In this document: positions 7,169 to 16,854 of the stretch, one piece after another
Numbering within the stretch: position 1 is the stretch's first letter
Layout of the letters: each line of letters starts with the position of its first letter
Source: DAOTXR01 sp034435375
Lineage (GTDB): Bacteria; Chloroflexota; Anaerolineae; Aggregatilineales; UBA3940
Reading direction: 5' to 3'
Length of the DNA: 35,388 nt
NCBI GenBank assembly: GCA_034435375.1
Contig: DAOTXR010000067.1
Span: 1 to 35,388 of the forward strand
Made by a program: the position numbers and the translations under genes
Notes under the pieces: generated by a model
Told to the model about the DNA's origin: nothing
Databases searched by the model: none
Seen by the model: the letters and a program-made list of their open reading frames with translations, nothing else

Positions 7169-10100
7169 ATGGACATGCTTGTTTCAATCGGTGTCGGCCT
7201 TCTGGTGCTGGGCGGGGTGGTGATCGCTGCCGTGCTGATCTCGGCTCGCGTCACCAGCCGCCAGCGCCAGCAGATGATCGGCAGCGAAGACCCGATCATC
7301 CCCGTCAATCTGGCTTCGGTCAGCGATGCGGTGTTGGTGGCGCGGGTGGGCGGCCAGGTGATCTTCGCCAACGAGGTCGCTCGCCAGTGGTTCTCGCTCG
7401 ACGGCAGCCAGCCCGATCTGTGGCTGCTGGCGCAGCGCGTACACCCTTCCAATGCTTTCTTGGAGCTGTTCGCCACCGAGGGGCAGGCCACTTTCACCCT
7501 CGATGACCGCACGATTCAGGCCACCTCGCACCGCGTAGCGGTGGGCGACACGGCCCAGTTCATCGTCGTGATGCGCGAGCAAACCCCCTTGCCTGCCCTT
7601 GACCGCGATGACCGAGGATCGACGCAGGCCCTGAAAGTGCTGAGCGAGGTCATCAAGTCGATCAACGCCAGCCTGGAGCTTTCCACCACGCTCGACGCTA
7701 CGCTGAGCGGCATTCGACGCATGATCCAGCACGACGCGGCCCAGGTGTGCCTGTGGGACCCGGAGCAGGAGCTGCTGCGCCCGGCAGCCCGCACCGGCCC
7801 GGACGAGTACATCGCCGCCATCGATCACGACGGGCAGGAGTACCGCCGCAACGAGGGGTATCCTGGCTGGGTGGCCCTGAAGCGCCGCGCGTTGCTGATT
7901 GCCGACGCGGCCTCTACCAGCGATCCCCTGGTGGTACGCCGCCCCACCGACCCGCCGTTTGCCAGCTATCTGGGCGTGCCGCTCACCGTCCGCAACCGTT
8001 TCATCGGCACGCTCGACCTCATGGCGGAGCCGCCCGGCTTCTTTGATCGTGAGGACCAGGCCCTGCTGGAACTGGTGGCCGAACAGGCCGCCATCGCCAT
8101 CGACAACGCCCGCCAGTTCAGCGCCCAGACGGAGCGAGTGGCGGAGCTATCGGGTCTACAGAAGATCGCCGAGGCCATCAGCGAGCTTCAGGACCCGCGT
8201 CAGTTGTTTGCCCAGCTAGGGCAGCGCGTCGCCGAGCTGATGGGCACTGAGATGGCGGGCGTGCTGTTGTTCGACCGTGAGCAGGAGCGGTTGGAGGCCC
8301 AGAAGCCGCTGCACGGCGTGGTGGATGCCATCACAGCCCGTTACGTCATCCCACTCAAAAAGGGCAGCGCCGCTCGCAGCCTGTGGGAAGACGTGTCGTT
8401 CTGGTACAGCAACAATGTGGCCAACGACCGCCTGGCCGAAGAGCTGGGTCTGCTCGATCTGGCCGAGATGGCCGGAGTGCGCAGCACGGCCATGGCAGCC
8501 ATGACGGTCGGCGACGACCGCATCGGTGTGTTGCAGGTCTCCAACAAGATCAATGGTCAGCCATTCACGCTAGACGACCTGCACCTGCTTCAAATCTATG
8601 CCAACCAGGCCGCCATCGTGGTCGAGAGCGCACGGCTGTACAGCCAGGAACAGAGCCGTGTAGCCGAGCTTCAGGGCCTGCAACAGATTTCGCAGGCCAT
8701 GAGCGCCTTCACCAACCCAGAGGAGCTATACGCCCGGCTCACCGAGCGCATTGCCGAGCTGATGGACGTGGAGATATGCGGCGTCTTGATCCACGAGGCG
8801 GACGAGGACAAGCTGGTCGCCCGCGTGCCCTTCTTTGGCGTCAGCGATGAGGTCGCTCGCAGCTACGCCCTGGCCGTCGGCAAGCGCGGGTTGGCCCGCG
8901 AGATGTGGCGCGAGCACGACCTGTTCGAGTCCAACCACGTCTTCACCGACGACGCGGTGGACACGCTGGGGATGCGCGACTTTGCCCGCAGCACCGCAAT
9001 GCGGACCACATTGCTGGCCCCGCTCAGCGCCGGCGGACGCCGCTTTGGGATGCTTCAGGTGGCCAACAAGACCGACGGCACCGACTTTGACGACAACGAT
9101 AAGCGGCTGCTGGCCATCTTCGCTGGCCAGGCCGCTGCGCTGATCGAAAATGCCCGCCTCTACCAGGACACTGACGCCACGCTGCGCAAGCGCGCCGCCG
9201 AACTGCGCTCCGTGTCGCGCATCAGCCGGGAGCTGAACGCCACGCTGGAGCTGGAGCGCATCCTGGAGGTGATCGCCGTCGAGGCGCAGCGGGCCGAAGG
9301 GGCGCGCTGGGGCAACTTGGTGATGTTCCTGAGCACAGGCCAGGACTACGTGCCGAGCATGATGTTCGGCGCTCGCCTGGGCGAGGAGGCTCGCCTGCTG
9401 GAAAAAGCCTGCGCCCGCAGCGGCGAGACGCTGGTGATCGAGGATTTCGAGAAGGTCTCGCACTACCCCAGCCCGATCCCCGGTGCGCGCTCGGCGCTGC
9501 TGGTGCCGATCCGCTTCGAGGACCGCACGGTGGGAGTGATCGGGCTGTACAGCGACAAGCCACGCGGCCTGGGAGCCAGCGCCGCCGAATACGTGCAGGC
9601 GCTCTCGTCGCAGGCCACCATTGCCGTCACCAACTCAACCCGCCACCAGGAGCAGGTCGAGCGCAGCGAACTGTTGCGCCGCCGCGCCGAGCAGATGACC
9701 CAGATCTTCGAGCTGGGCCGTCTGTTCCGCAGCGACCAGTCGGTGGAGAGCAACCTGACCTCAGTGGCCAAGGCGATCTCAGAAGCCGTAGGGTTTGACA
9801 CCACGCTGATCAGCGTGCTCGACCCCCACAAGAAAATGTTGCAGCACGTGGTGGTGCGTGGCATGCCTGAGGGGGCCATCCAGGCGCTGATGCAGTTGGA
9901 GATTCCGTGGGACAAGGTGGCGGGATTCCTGAGCGAGAAGTATCGCCAGGGAGGCTGTTATTTCGTCCCGCACTTCGACAGCCCCGATCTGCTCCGTGCA
10001 CTGGGTCTGCCCGTCCCGCCGCGCCTGGAGGGCGACGCCAAGCCGGTGGCAGGGCTATGGCAGCCCGGCGATCTGCTGATGGTGCAGCTGCGGACTTCGA

Positions 10101-13100
10101 CCGACGAGCCGACAGGGCTGCTGATCGTCGATCAGCCACGCAGCGGCCTGGCCCCCAGCCGCGACGCGCTGGAACTGCTGGCGATTTTCGGCAACCAGGC
10201 GTCGGTGGTGGTGGAGAACAGTCGCCTGTACCGCTCGGTCGAAGAGCGCGCCGAGGAACTCAGCCGCAGCCTGAAGAGCCTGGAGCGCAGCTACGAGGAG
10301 CTGGACAAGCTCTCGCAGGAGATGATCCGCAAGGACGTGGAGTTATCCCAGGCCAATGAGCTGCTGAACCTGCGCGCCCAACGCCTGCTGGCGCTGCACC
10401 GCATCATGGAGAGCGTCGATACGACCCACCCCCCCGACGAAGTGCTGCGCGACATCGCCAAGTCGGTGGTGGACGAGATGGATCTCGATCAGTGCCTGAT
10501 CGCCATGAGCAACGGCGACGGCGCTCCGGTGCGCGTCATCGCTGCTGAGGGCAAGCTGCCTGCCGGCTCGGACTTCGCAGCCCTCTTTGCCGGCGAGGGG
10601 CCGTTCGCCTCGGCCATTGCCAAGCAAGAGGCCATCATCTATGCGCCAGGCGGCAAGGCAGGCACGCCCATCGCCAAAGCCGCCGAGCGAATCGGCGCGC
10701 ACACCTTCGTCCTGTTGCCCATGCAGGTGGAGCAGCAACGGGGCGCGATGCTGGTGGGCAGCAGCCGGCGCGGCGCGGCCTTCGGCGAGGACGACCGCGA
10801 CCTGTTCACGTTGCTGGCTGGCCAGACCGTGGTGGAGTACGAAAATGCGCGGTTGTACAAGGCCGTCCAGGACGAGGCTTCGTCTGCCGCCGCCGACCGC
10901 GACCGCTTGCAGCAGTTGCACCTGATCACCACGGCGCTGCAACAGACCCGCAGCCTGCACGACCGCCTGGCCATCATTGCACGCGGCATCCGCTCGGTGG
11001 GCTGGGGCCGTGTGGCCGTGACGCTGCTGGACGAGCACTATAAGGTGGCCGAATTTGCCACCGCCGGGTACAGCGCCGAGGAGGAACAGGCTCTGCTGGC
11101 CTCGCTGGTGCCCGGCGACGTGTGGGAGCGCCGCTTCGACGACGCCCAGTTTGTCTCGCTGCGGCTTGGATCGTGCTACTTCATGCGCCACGATCACCCG
11201 TGGGTGATCGCCAACGTGCCGGGCGCAGCGCTGGAAGACGCCCAGAGCGCTGTCGAAGCAGGGCGCTGGCACCCCAAAGATCAGATTTACCTGCCGATGT
11301 ACGCCGGGACGGACATCATCGGCGTGATCAACCTGCGCGACCCCGCTGATGGGCAGGAGCCGTCGGTGGCCAGCCTGCGCCCGATTGAGCTGTTCGTGCA
11401 GCAGGCGGCCTCGGCGCTGGAGAACGTCCGACTGTACCAGGAGACGCTGGAGCTTCAGAGCTACAACGAAGCCGTCCTCCAGTCGATCCAGCAGGGCATT
11501 GCCGTCACCGACGCCGACGGCGTGATCGAGACGCTCAATGCCTTCATGCGCGAGCAGTTCGGCTGGAGCGAGGACATGGTAGGCCGCAACCTGTTCGACG
11601 CTCAGCCGAAGCTGGCCGAGTTGGGCCTGCGCGATGAACTGAAGTTGGTCATTGCCGAGGGCAAGCAGATCGAGCACACCAGCGTGTCCTACCCCGTCGG
11701 CGGCGAGGCTCACGTCTTGAACGTCTACCTCTACCCGCGCTTCGACGAGGCCGAGGCAGTGACGGGGGCCGTGTTGCTGATGGAAGACATCACGCAACGC
11801 GCTCGCCTGGAGGCCGACATCGCGCTGCGCGGCAGGCAGCTGGCCGCCCTGAGCGAGGTCTCGCGGCGCATCACGGCCACGCTGAGCGTCAGCGACGTGG
11901 TGCGCAACGCGCTCGACCAGGCAGTTGAGGTCATTAGCTTCGACCACCTGGAGCTATGGCTGCGTCGGCCCGACGGCAAGAGCTTGGAACTGGTCGGTTC
12001 GCGCGGCGAGGGCGCCGATAAAGACACGCTGGGCCTGGTGGTTCAGGTGGAGAAGGTGCCTAACTTCAAGCAGATCGTCCGCGACAACCAGCCGCTGACG
12101 ATCGAGGATGCGCCGCCGCCCGACAAGAAGGACGGCAAGGGCCACCTGCGTAGCTGGCTGGGGGTGCCCATGATCAGCGGCGGCATCCTGATCGGCATTC
12201 TCGTCGTCGAGAAGACGGAGGCCCACGCCTATCTGCCTGCCGACGTTCAGGTCGCCTCGGCCTTTGCCAACCAGGTCGCCGTGGCGCTGGAGAATGCCCG
12301 TCTGTTCGAGGAGGCCGCCGACCGCGCCGCCGAGCTGCACAGCCGCACGCAGCGCCTGGCGCTGCTCAACCGCATCTCATCCACACTGGGCGGCTCGCTC
12401 GACCAGAGCAGCATCCTCCAGACGGTGGTCGATGAGCTGACGCTGGCGCTTGACGCCGAGCACGGCTCGGTGATCCTGTTTAACTCCGAACTGCGCACCG
12501 GCGCCCTGGTGCTCCAGTCGCCCTCGAACCCGGACGGCTCAGTCGATCAACTGGGTCTGGCGCTGGACGACATCCCGGCGATTGCCCATCTGCAACAGAT
12601 CAAGATGCCGGTGGCCATCGAGGATGTGTCGAAAGACCCGCTGTTGAGCGTCATGGGCAAGGACATGGCGGCCCTGGGCATCAAGTCTACCCTGCTGGCT
12701 CCGCTGATCGTCGGCAACGTGATGATCGGGCTGATCACCATCGACGAGAAGAGCAAGGCGCGGCAGTACGAGCCGGAGCAGATCGAGTTGGTGCAGACAG
12801 TCATCAACCAGGCGGCCATCTCGGTGCAGAACGCCCAACTGTTCCAGGAGACGGTCTCCCGCCAGCGCGAGATGGGCGTGCTGGTGGAAGCAGGACGCAT
12901 CGCGTCGGCCTCGCTCGACCTGGACACGGTGGCCCACAACGCCGCCGAGTACTTCGTGCGGGCGTTGGAGCAGGTCGAAGGATGCTTTATCTCGCTGCTT
13001 GAGCGGAACCGGGGTGTGCTGGTCCCGCTGATCGACTATACCACGGCAGACGGCGCTCGTCCGCTGGGCGAGGACGACTTCCGCCCAGACCTGAGCATCT

Positions 13101-16054
13101 ACCCCGCCATCTCCAGCGCAATCGCCGAGCGGGGCGTGGTGGTGCTCGACGTCCACAACCCCGATCTGTCGGTAGGCGAAGCGATGTGGCTGCACCGTCG
13201 GGGCATGGGCACCGTGCTGGTGATCCCGCTCATTGCCCGCGACGAGACCATTGGCCTTGTCGAGCTATGGGACTCGTCCGCCGGGCGGCGCATCACGCAA
13301 CGCGAGATCCGGCTGGCCCGCGCCCTGGCTGCCACCGTGGCCACCGCCATGGAGAACGCCCGGCTGCACGAGGAGACCGAAAAACGCTTCGCCGAGCTTT
13401 CGACCATCAACCTGCTCAGCCGCGCCCTGACGCAGATCATCTCGATTGAGGACTTGTACGACATCCTGACGGACCAGATCGCGCGGGCGTTCAACGCTAC
13501 GTCGCTGACGCTGGCTCAGCGCGACCCCCTCACGGGGCGGATCGTGTTCCTGCTGGCGGTGCGCGACGGCCAGCGCATCGAGCTGGCGCCGGTCGAGCCG
13601 GGCGCTGACGTGTACGGCCACGTGGTCGAGAAGGCTACAGCATTGCTCATCGACCACGATGTTGAGGCGCAACTGGCCGAACTGGGCCTGACCCACGCCG
13701 AGGGAGGCTTGCAGTCGCTGCTGGCGGTGCCTTTCTCCAGCGGCGAGGTCGTCGGTATGCTGGCGTTGGAGGACTACCAGCGCGAGCACGCCTTCAGCGA
13801 GGCCACCCTGCGCGTCCTGAACCCCATCGCCGCCCAGGTAGCCGTGTCGATTGAGAATGCCCGCCTGTACGGTGAACTGGAGCAGCGCCTCTCGGAGACG
13901 ACCACGCTGCAAGAAGTGTCGCGCGTGGTCAACTCGGCGCTCGACTTGCAGGAGATCTTCGAGCGCGTGGTGAGCGAGCTGGCCGGGGCCTTCAAGTACC
14001 CGCTGATCGGCCTGTTCACGTTGGAGGGCGCCGACCTGCACATCCAGGCTTACCACGGGTACACGTCTGAGGAGGCCGAGATGCTGGCCCGTCCTGCGGC
14101 TCAGGGCGGGATCATTGGGCGGGCAGCCCTGAGCGGCGAACCGCAGTTCGTGCGCGATGTGTCGCGCGAGACCGGCTTCCTGCCCATCCGCTCCTGGGTG
14201 CGCAGCGAGATCGCGGTGCCGATCATCTCCGAAGAGGCTGTGCTGGGCGTGCTGGCCGTCGCCTCCGGCCTCGACAACCCGCTCGACGACAACGATGTGC
14301 AGCTCATGCGCACCTTCGCCGGGCAGGTGGCCGCCGCCATGACCAACGCCCGGCTGTACGCCCAGATGGTCCAACTGTCTGAAGACCTGGAGCGTCGCGT
14401 CGAGGAACGCACCCGTGAGCTGCGCGAGGAACGCGACCGCATTGACACGCTGTACCGCATCGCCGTGGAGTTGACCGCCAGCCTGGACCTGGACCGCGTG
14501 CTGAACCGCGCGCTTGAGTTGGTAGGCGAGGCAGTAGGGGCCGACACCGGCGCCCTGTTCCTGATCGATCCGCAGTCGGACTTCCTGATCCACCGCGCTT
14601 CGATGCAGTACGACGCTTCGCTGCCCCCCGGAGGCCGCCAGATTCAGTTGGGACGTCACGAGGGCCTGGCCGGCTGGGTGATGGACAACCATCAGTCGAT
14701 TGTGATCGAGAACGTGCAGCTTGACCCGCGCTGGTCGAACGTGCCCGGCACCGAGAGCCGTCGGTCGCTGCTGGGCGCGCCGCTGGTCGCCAACGAGGAG
14801 GTGCTGGGCTGCATCTTCTTCAACAGCGACACGGTGGCAGCCTTCAACCAGGAGCACCTCAAGCTGGTCGAGGCTGCCGCCAACCAGGTGGCCGCCAGCA
14901 TCAACAACGCCGAGCTGTACCGCCTGATCCGCGATCAGGCCGAACGCCTGGGCGTGATGCTGCGCAGCCAGCAAACTGAGGCGGCCAAGTCGCAGGCCAT
15001 CCTTGAGTCGGTGGCCGACGGTGTGATGGTGTCCGATCAGGCCGGGGAGATCATCCTGTTCAACGCCGCCGCCGAACGCATCCTGGGGCTGCGCCGCGAT
15101 CAGGTGCTGGGCCGTCCGGCAGCAGACCTGTCGGGATTGTACGGCACGGCTGCCGCCCAGTGGTCCGAGACCGTCGCCGTGTGGCGGCAGGCCCCGCTCA
15201 AGTACGCCGGCGACTTCCTGTCTGACCAGATCGAGCTGGAAGACCGCATCGTCTCGGTGCACGTCTCGCCAGTGCTGCACGGCAGCGAGTACCTGGGACT
15301 GGTGTCCGTCTTCCGCGACATCACACGCGAGGTCATCGCCGATCGCATCAAGAGCGAGTTTGTGGCGCGTGTGTCGCACGAGCTGCGCACGCCCATGACG
15401 AGCATCAAGGGCTACGCCGATCTGCTCCTGTTGGGGGCAGCCGGTGAGATCACCGACCAGCAACGTCGCTTCCTGGAGACAGTGAAGAGCAACGCCGACC
15501 GGCTAAGCCTGTTGGTGAACGATCTGCTCGACATTTCCCGCATCGAACAGGGCCAGCTTTACCTGGACATCCGCCCCTTCAGCGTGCGCGACCTGGTCAG
15601 CCAGGTGCTCGACACCTTCGAGGGCCGCAAAAAGCAGGAAGGGCGCGAGATCGCCATTCTGGCCGACATTCCCGAAGACCTGCCAGACCTGGAGGCCGAC
15701 TACGACCGTGTGATGCAGGTCCTGACCAACATTGTCAGCAACGCCTACCACTACACGCCAGACGACGGGCATGTGACCATCAGCGCTCGCGTTGCCGACG
15801 ACGGCATTCAGATCGATGTGGCCGACACGGGCATCGGCATTCCCAAAGAAGATCAGGAGCGCATCTTCGAACGCTTCTACCGCGGCGAGAGCCACCCCAT
15901 GGTGTTCAAGACGGCAGGCACGGGCCTGGGCCTGGCCATTGTGCAGGAATTGGTCAAGATGCACAATGGGCGCATCTGGTTCGAGAGCGAGGAAGGGGTG
16001 GGGACGACCTTCAGCGTGTGGTTGCCGTTAAAATACAGCGGGCCGACCCAGTAA
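7169..16054 (+). CDS. Giant multi-GAF/PAS sensor histidine kinase (2961 aa)
   Basis: This is a membrane-anchored sensor kinase of exceptional length. One N-terminal TM helix (about 4-28) is followed by a PAS-like segment (~47-143). Thirteen GAF-type modules follow, each ending in variants of NQAAIxxENARLY. They end near residues 315, 490, 664, 825, 1020, 1228, 1424, 1712, 1892, 2066, 2235, 2398 and 2585. A PAS lies between GAF7 and GAF8 (~1432-1545) and another after GAF13 (~2607-2725). The C-terminus has a HisKA domain with His2737 in VARVSHELRTPM and an HATPase_c domain (~2841-2958) with DTGIGI and GTGLGLAIV motifs. Helical linkers join the GAFs, for example at 1020-1070 and 2398-2440. The ligands are unknown. 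No receiver is fused; the flanking single-receiver genes are likely partners. The start is ATG 7169 (ATG 7175 is also possible), without a clear ribosome-binding site. Confidence 0.95.
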   Translation: MDMLVSIGVGLLVLGGVVIAAVLISARVTSRQRQQMIGSEDPIIPVNLASVSDAVLVARVGGQVIFANEVARQWFSLDGSQPDLWLLAQRVHPSNAFLELFATEGQATFTLDDRTIQATSHRVAVGDTAQFIVVMREQTPLPALDRDDRGSTQALKVLSEVIKSINASLELSTTLDATLSGIRRMIQHDAAQVCLWDPEQELLRPAARTGPDEYIAAIDHDGQEYRRNEGYPGWVALKRRALLIADAASTSDPLVVRRPTDPPFASYLGVPLTVRNRFIGTLDLMAEPPGFFDREDQALLELVAEQAAIAIDNARQFSAQTERVAELSGLQKIAEAISELQDPRQLFAQLGQRVAELMGTEMAGVLLFDREQERLEAQKPLHGVVDAITARYVIPLKKGSAARSLWEDVSFWYSNNVANDRLAEELGLLDLAEMAGVRSTAMAAMTVGDDRIGVLQVSNKINGQPFTLDDLHLLQIYANQAAIVVESARLYSQEQSRVAELQGLQQISQAMSAFTNPEELYARLTERIAELMDVEICGVLIHEADEDKLVARVPFFGVSDEVARSYALAVGKRGLAREMWREHDLFESNHVFTDDAVDTLGMRDFARSTAMRTTLLAPLSAGGRRFGMLQVANKTDGTDFDDNDKRLLAIFAGQAAALIENARLYQDTDATLRKRAAELRSVSRISRELNATLELERILEVIAVEAQRAEGARWGNLVMFLSTGQDYVPSMMFGARLGEEARLLEKACARSGETLVIEDFEKVSHYPSPIPGARSALLVPIRFEDRTVGVIGLYSDKPRGLGASAAEYVQALSSQATIAVTNSTRHQEQVERSELLRRRAEQMTQIFELGRLFRSDQSVESNLTSVAKAISEAVGFDTTLISVLDPHKKMLQHVVVRGMPEGAIQALMQLEIPWDKVAGFLSEKYRQGGCYFVPHFDSPDLLRALGLPVPPRLEGDAKPVAGLWQPGDLLMVQLRTSTDEPTGLLIVDQPRSGLAPSRDALELLAIFGNQASVVVENSRLYRSVEERAEELSRSLKSLERSYEELDKLSQEMIRKDVELSQANELLNLRAQRLLALHRIMESVDTTHPPDEVLRDIAKSVVDEMDLDQCLIAMSNGDGAPVRVIAAEGKLPAGSDFAALFAGEGPFASAIAKQEAIIYAPGGKAGTPIAKAAERIGAHTFVLLPMQVEQQRGAMLVGSSRRGAAFGEDDRDLFTLLAGQTVVEYENARLYKAVQDEASSAAADRDRLQQLHLITTALQQTRSLHDRLAIIARGIRSVGWGRVAVTLLDEHYKVAEFATAGYSAEEEQALLASLVPGDVWERRFDDAQFVSLRLGSCYFMRHDHPWVIANVPGAALEDAQSAVEAGRWHPKDQIYLPMYAGTDIIGVINLRDPADGQEPSVASLRPIELFVQQAASALENVRLYQETLELQSYNEAVLQSIQQGIAVTDADGVIETLNAFMREQFGWSEDMVGRNLFDAQPKLAELGLRDELKLVIAEGKQIEHTSVSYPVGGEAHVLNVYLYPRFDEAEAVTGAVLLMEDITQRARLEADIALRGRQLAALSEVSRRITATLSVSDVVRNALDQAVEVISFDHLELWLRRPDGKSLELVGSRGEGADKDTLGLVVQVEKVPNFKQIVRDNQPLTIEDAPPPDKKDGKGHLRSWLGVPMISGGILIGILVVEKTEAHAYLPADVQVASAFANQVAVALENARLFEEAADRAAELHSRTQRLALLNRISSTLGGSLDQSSILQTVVDELTLALDAEHGSVILFNSELRTGALVLQSPSNPDGSVDQLGLALDDIPAIAHLQQIKMPVAIEDVSKDPLLSVMGKDMAALGIKSTLLAPLIVGNVMIGLITIDEKSKARQYEPEQIELVQTVINQAAISVQNAQLFQETVSRQREMGVLVEAGRIASASLDLDTVAHNAAEYFVRALEQVEGCFISLLERNRGVLVPLIDYTTADGARPLGEDDFRPDLSIYPAISSAIAERGVVVLDVHNPDLSVGEAMWLHRRGMGTVLVIPLIARDETIGLVELWDSSAGRRITQREIRLARALAATVATAMENARLHEETEKRFAELSTINLLSRALTQIISIEDLYDILTDQIARAFNATSLTLAQRDPLTGRIVFLLAVRDGQRIELAPVEPGADVYGHVVEKATALLIDHDVEAQLAELGLTHAEGGLQSLLAVPFSSGEVVGMLALEDYQREHAFSEATLRVLNPIAAQVAVSIENARLYGELEQRLSETTTLQEVSRVVNSALDLQEIFERVVSELAGAFKYPLIGLFTLEGADLHIQAYHGYTSEEAEMLARPAAQGGIIGRAALSGEPQFVRDVSRETGFLPIRSWVRSEIAVPIISEEAVLGVLAVASGLDNPLDDNDVQLMRTFAGQVAAAMTNARLYAQMVQLSEDLERRVEERTRELREERDRIDTLYRIAVELTASLDLDRVLNRALELVGEAVGADTGALFLIDPQSDFLIHRASMQYDASLPPGGRQIQLGRHEGLAGWVMDNHQSIVIENVQLDPRWSNVPGTESRRSLLGAPLVANEEVLGCIFFNSDTVAAFNQEHLKLVEAAANQVAASINNAELYRLIRDQAERLGVMLRSQQTEAAKSQAILESVADGVMVSDQAGEIILFNAAAERILGLRRDQVLGRPAADLSGLYGTAAAQWSETVAVWRQAPLKYAGDFLSDQIELEDRIVSVHVSPVLHGSEYLGLVSVFRDITREVIADRIKSEFVARVSHELRTPMTSIKGYADLLLLGAAGEITDQQRRFLETVKSNADRLSLLVNDLLDISRIEQGQLYLDIRPFSVRDLVSQVLDTFEGRKKQEGREIAILADIPEDLPDLEADYDRVMQVLTNIVSNAYHYTPDDGHVTISARVADDGIQIDVADTGIGIPKEDQERIFERFYRGESHPMVFKTAGTGLGLAIVQELVKMHNGRIWFESEEGVGTTFSVWLPLKYSGPTQ

Positions 16055-16195
16055 GCCGATGAAACGCTCGAATGTTCTCCTCAGGAGCGCTGGAGGGAAA
16101 CTCTCAGGACAATTTCGGGCCTTGCGCCAAGTTATCCTGAACGACTTTCGAAAACATATCGGACAGACAACGCCACAGTTCCGGGACGGAGTGAC

Positions 16196-16690
16196 ATGCC
16201 AAAGATACTCGTCGCAGAAGATGAGCCAGACATTCGTGACCTGATCGTCTTCACCCTACAGTTCGGCGGCTTCGAGGTGGTGGCCGCCAGCAACGGCGCC
16301 GAGGCGGTAGAGCGCGCCCCCCAGGTGAAGCCCGACCTGATCATGCTGGACGTGCGCATGCCGCGCATGACAGGCTACGAAGCCTGCAAGGCGCTCAAGG
16401 AGAATCCGGCTACCGCCTCTATCCCGGTGGTGTTTCTCTCCGCCAAAGGGCAGGAGGCCGAGGTCCAGACCGGGATGGAGTCGGGGGCAGTGGCGTACAT
16501 TCTGAAGCCGTTCGCGCCCGATCAGCTGCTGACGCGCCTGCGCGAGCTGGTGGCCCAGTATGCCGCGTCTGCCTCGGCTCCGGCTGCGACTCCGCCAACT
16601 GCTCCAGCGCCGCCAGCGCCCTCGGCCACATCCTCCGCTCCGGCGTCGTCTTCTCCACCGCCGCCGGAGACGAAGCCGCCATCCGCCTGA
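16196..16690 (+). CDS. Single-domain response regulator with Pro/Ala-rich tail
   Basis: This 164-residue protein is a CheY-like receiver (1-120) with acidic residues Glu9-Asp10, phospho-acceptor Asp53 in LIMLDVRMPRMTGYEA, and Lys105 in AYILKPFAPDQLL. Residues ~124-164 are low-complexity Ala/Pro/Ser/Thr, an unstructured tail with no output domain. It is therefore likely to signal by protein contact or relay phosphate from the giant kinase 141 nt upstream. The ATG is preceded by GGAG about 5 nt away. The gap upstream (16055-16195) shows no clear promoter. Confidence 0.93.
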   Translation: MPKILVAEDEPDIRDLIVFTLQFGGFEVVAASNGAEAVERAPQVKPDLIMLDVRMPRMTGYEACKALKENPATASIPVVFLSAKGQEAEVQTGMESGAVAYILKPFAPDQLLTRLRELVAQYAASASAPAATPPTAPAPPAPSATSSAPASSSPPPPETKPPSA

Positions 16691-16716
16691 GGGGCCAGCG
16701 CCAAGTTACGGCATCG

Positions 16717-16743
16717 TCCGCCGCATGGGGTCCGTGCGGCGGA
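16717..16743. terminator. GC-rich hairpin after the signalling block
   Basis: TCCGCCGCA (16717-16725) pairs with TGCGGCGGA (16735-16743) around a 9-nt loop, 27 nt after the response-regulator stop. There is no T tract, so it is a possible terminator only. Confidence 0.35.
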
Positions 16744-16790
16744 TCGCTTGGGGCCAGGAGCAAAGGAACGGCCTGTTTCGCCGACCCCCG

Positions 16791-16818
16791 TTGCCGAACT
16801 GAAACCAGATGCTATAAT
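16791..16818 (+). promoter_or_regulatory. Promoter of the L,D-transpeptidase gene
   Basis: TTGCCG (16791-16796) and TATAAT (16813-16818) are separated by 16 nt. The predicted transcription start is near 16825, 30 nt before the ATG. Confidence 0.65.
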
Positions 16819-16854
16819 CCCTGTCGCACGCCCAAAGCCAGCCGAGGAAGTGGT

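Noticed and set aside
13265..15463. 732-residue minus-strand open frame
   Set aside because: It is antisense to the GAF/PAS array of the giant kinase, with no recognisable domain.
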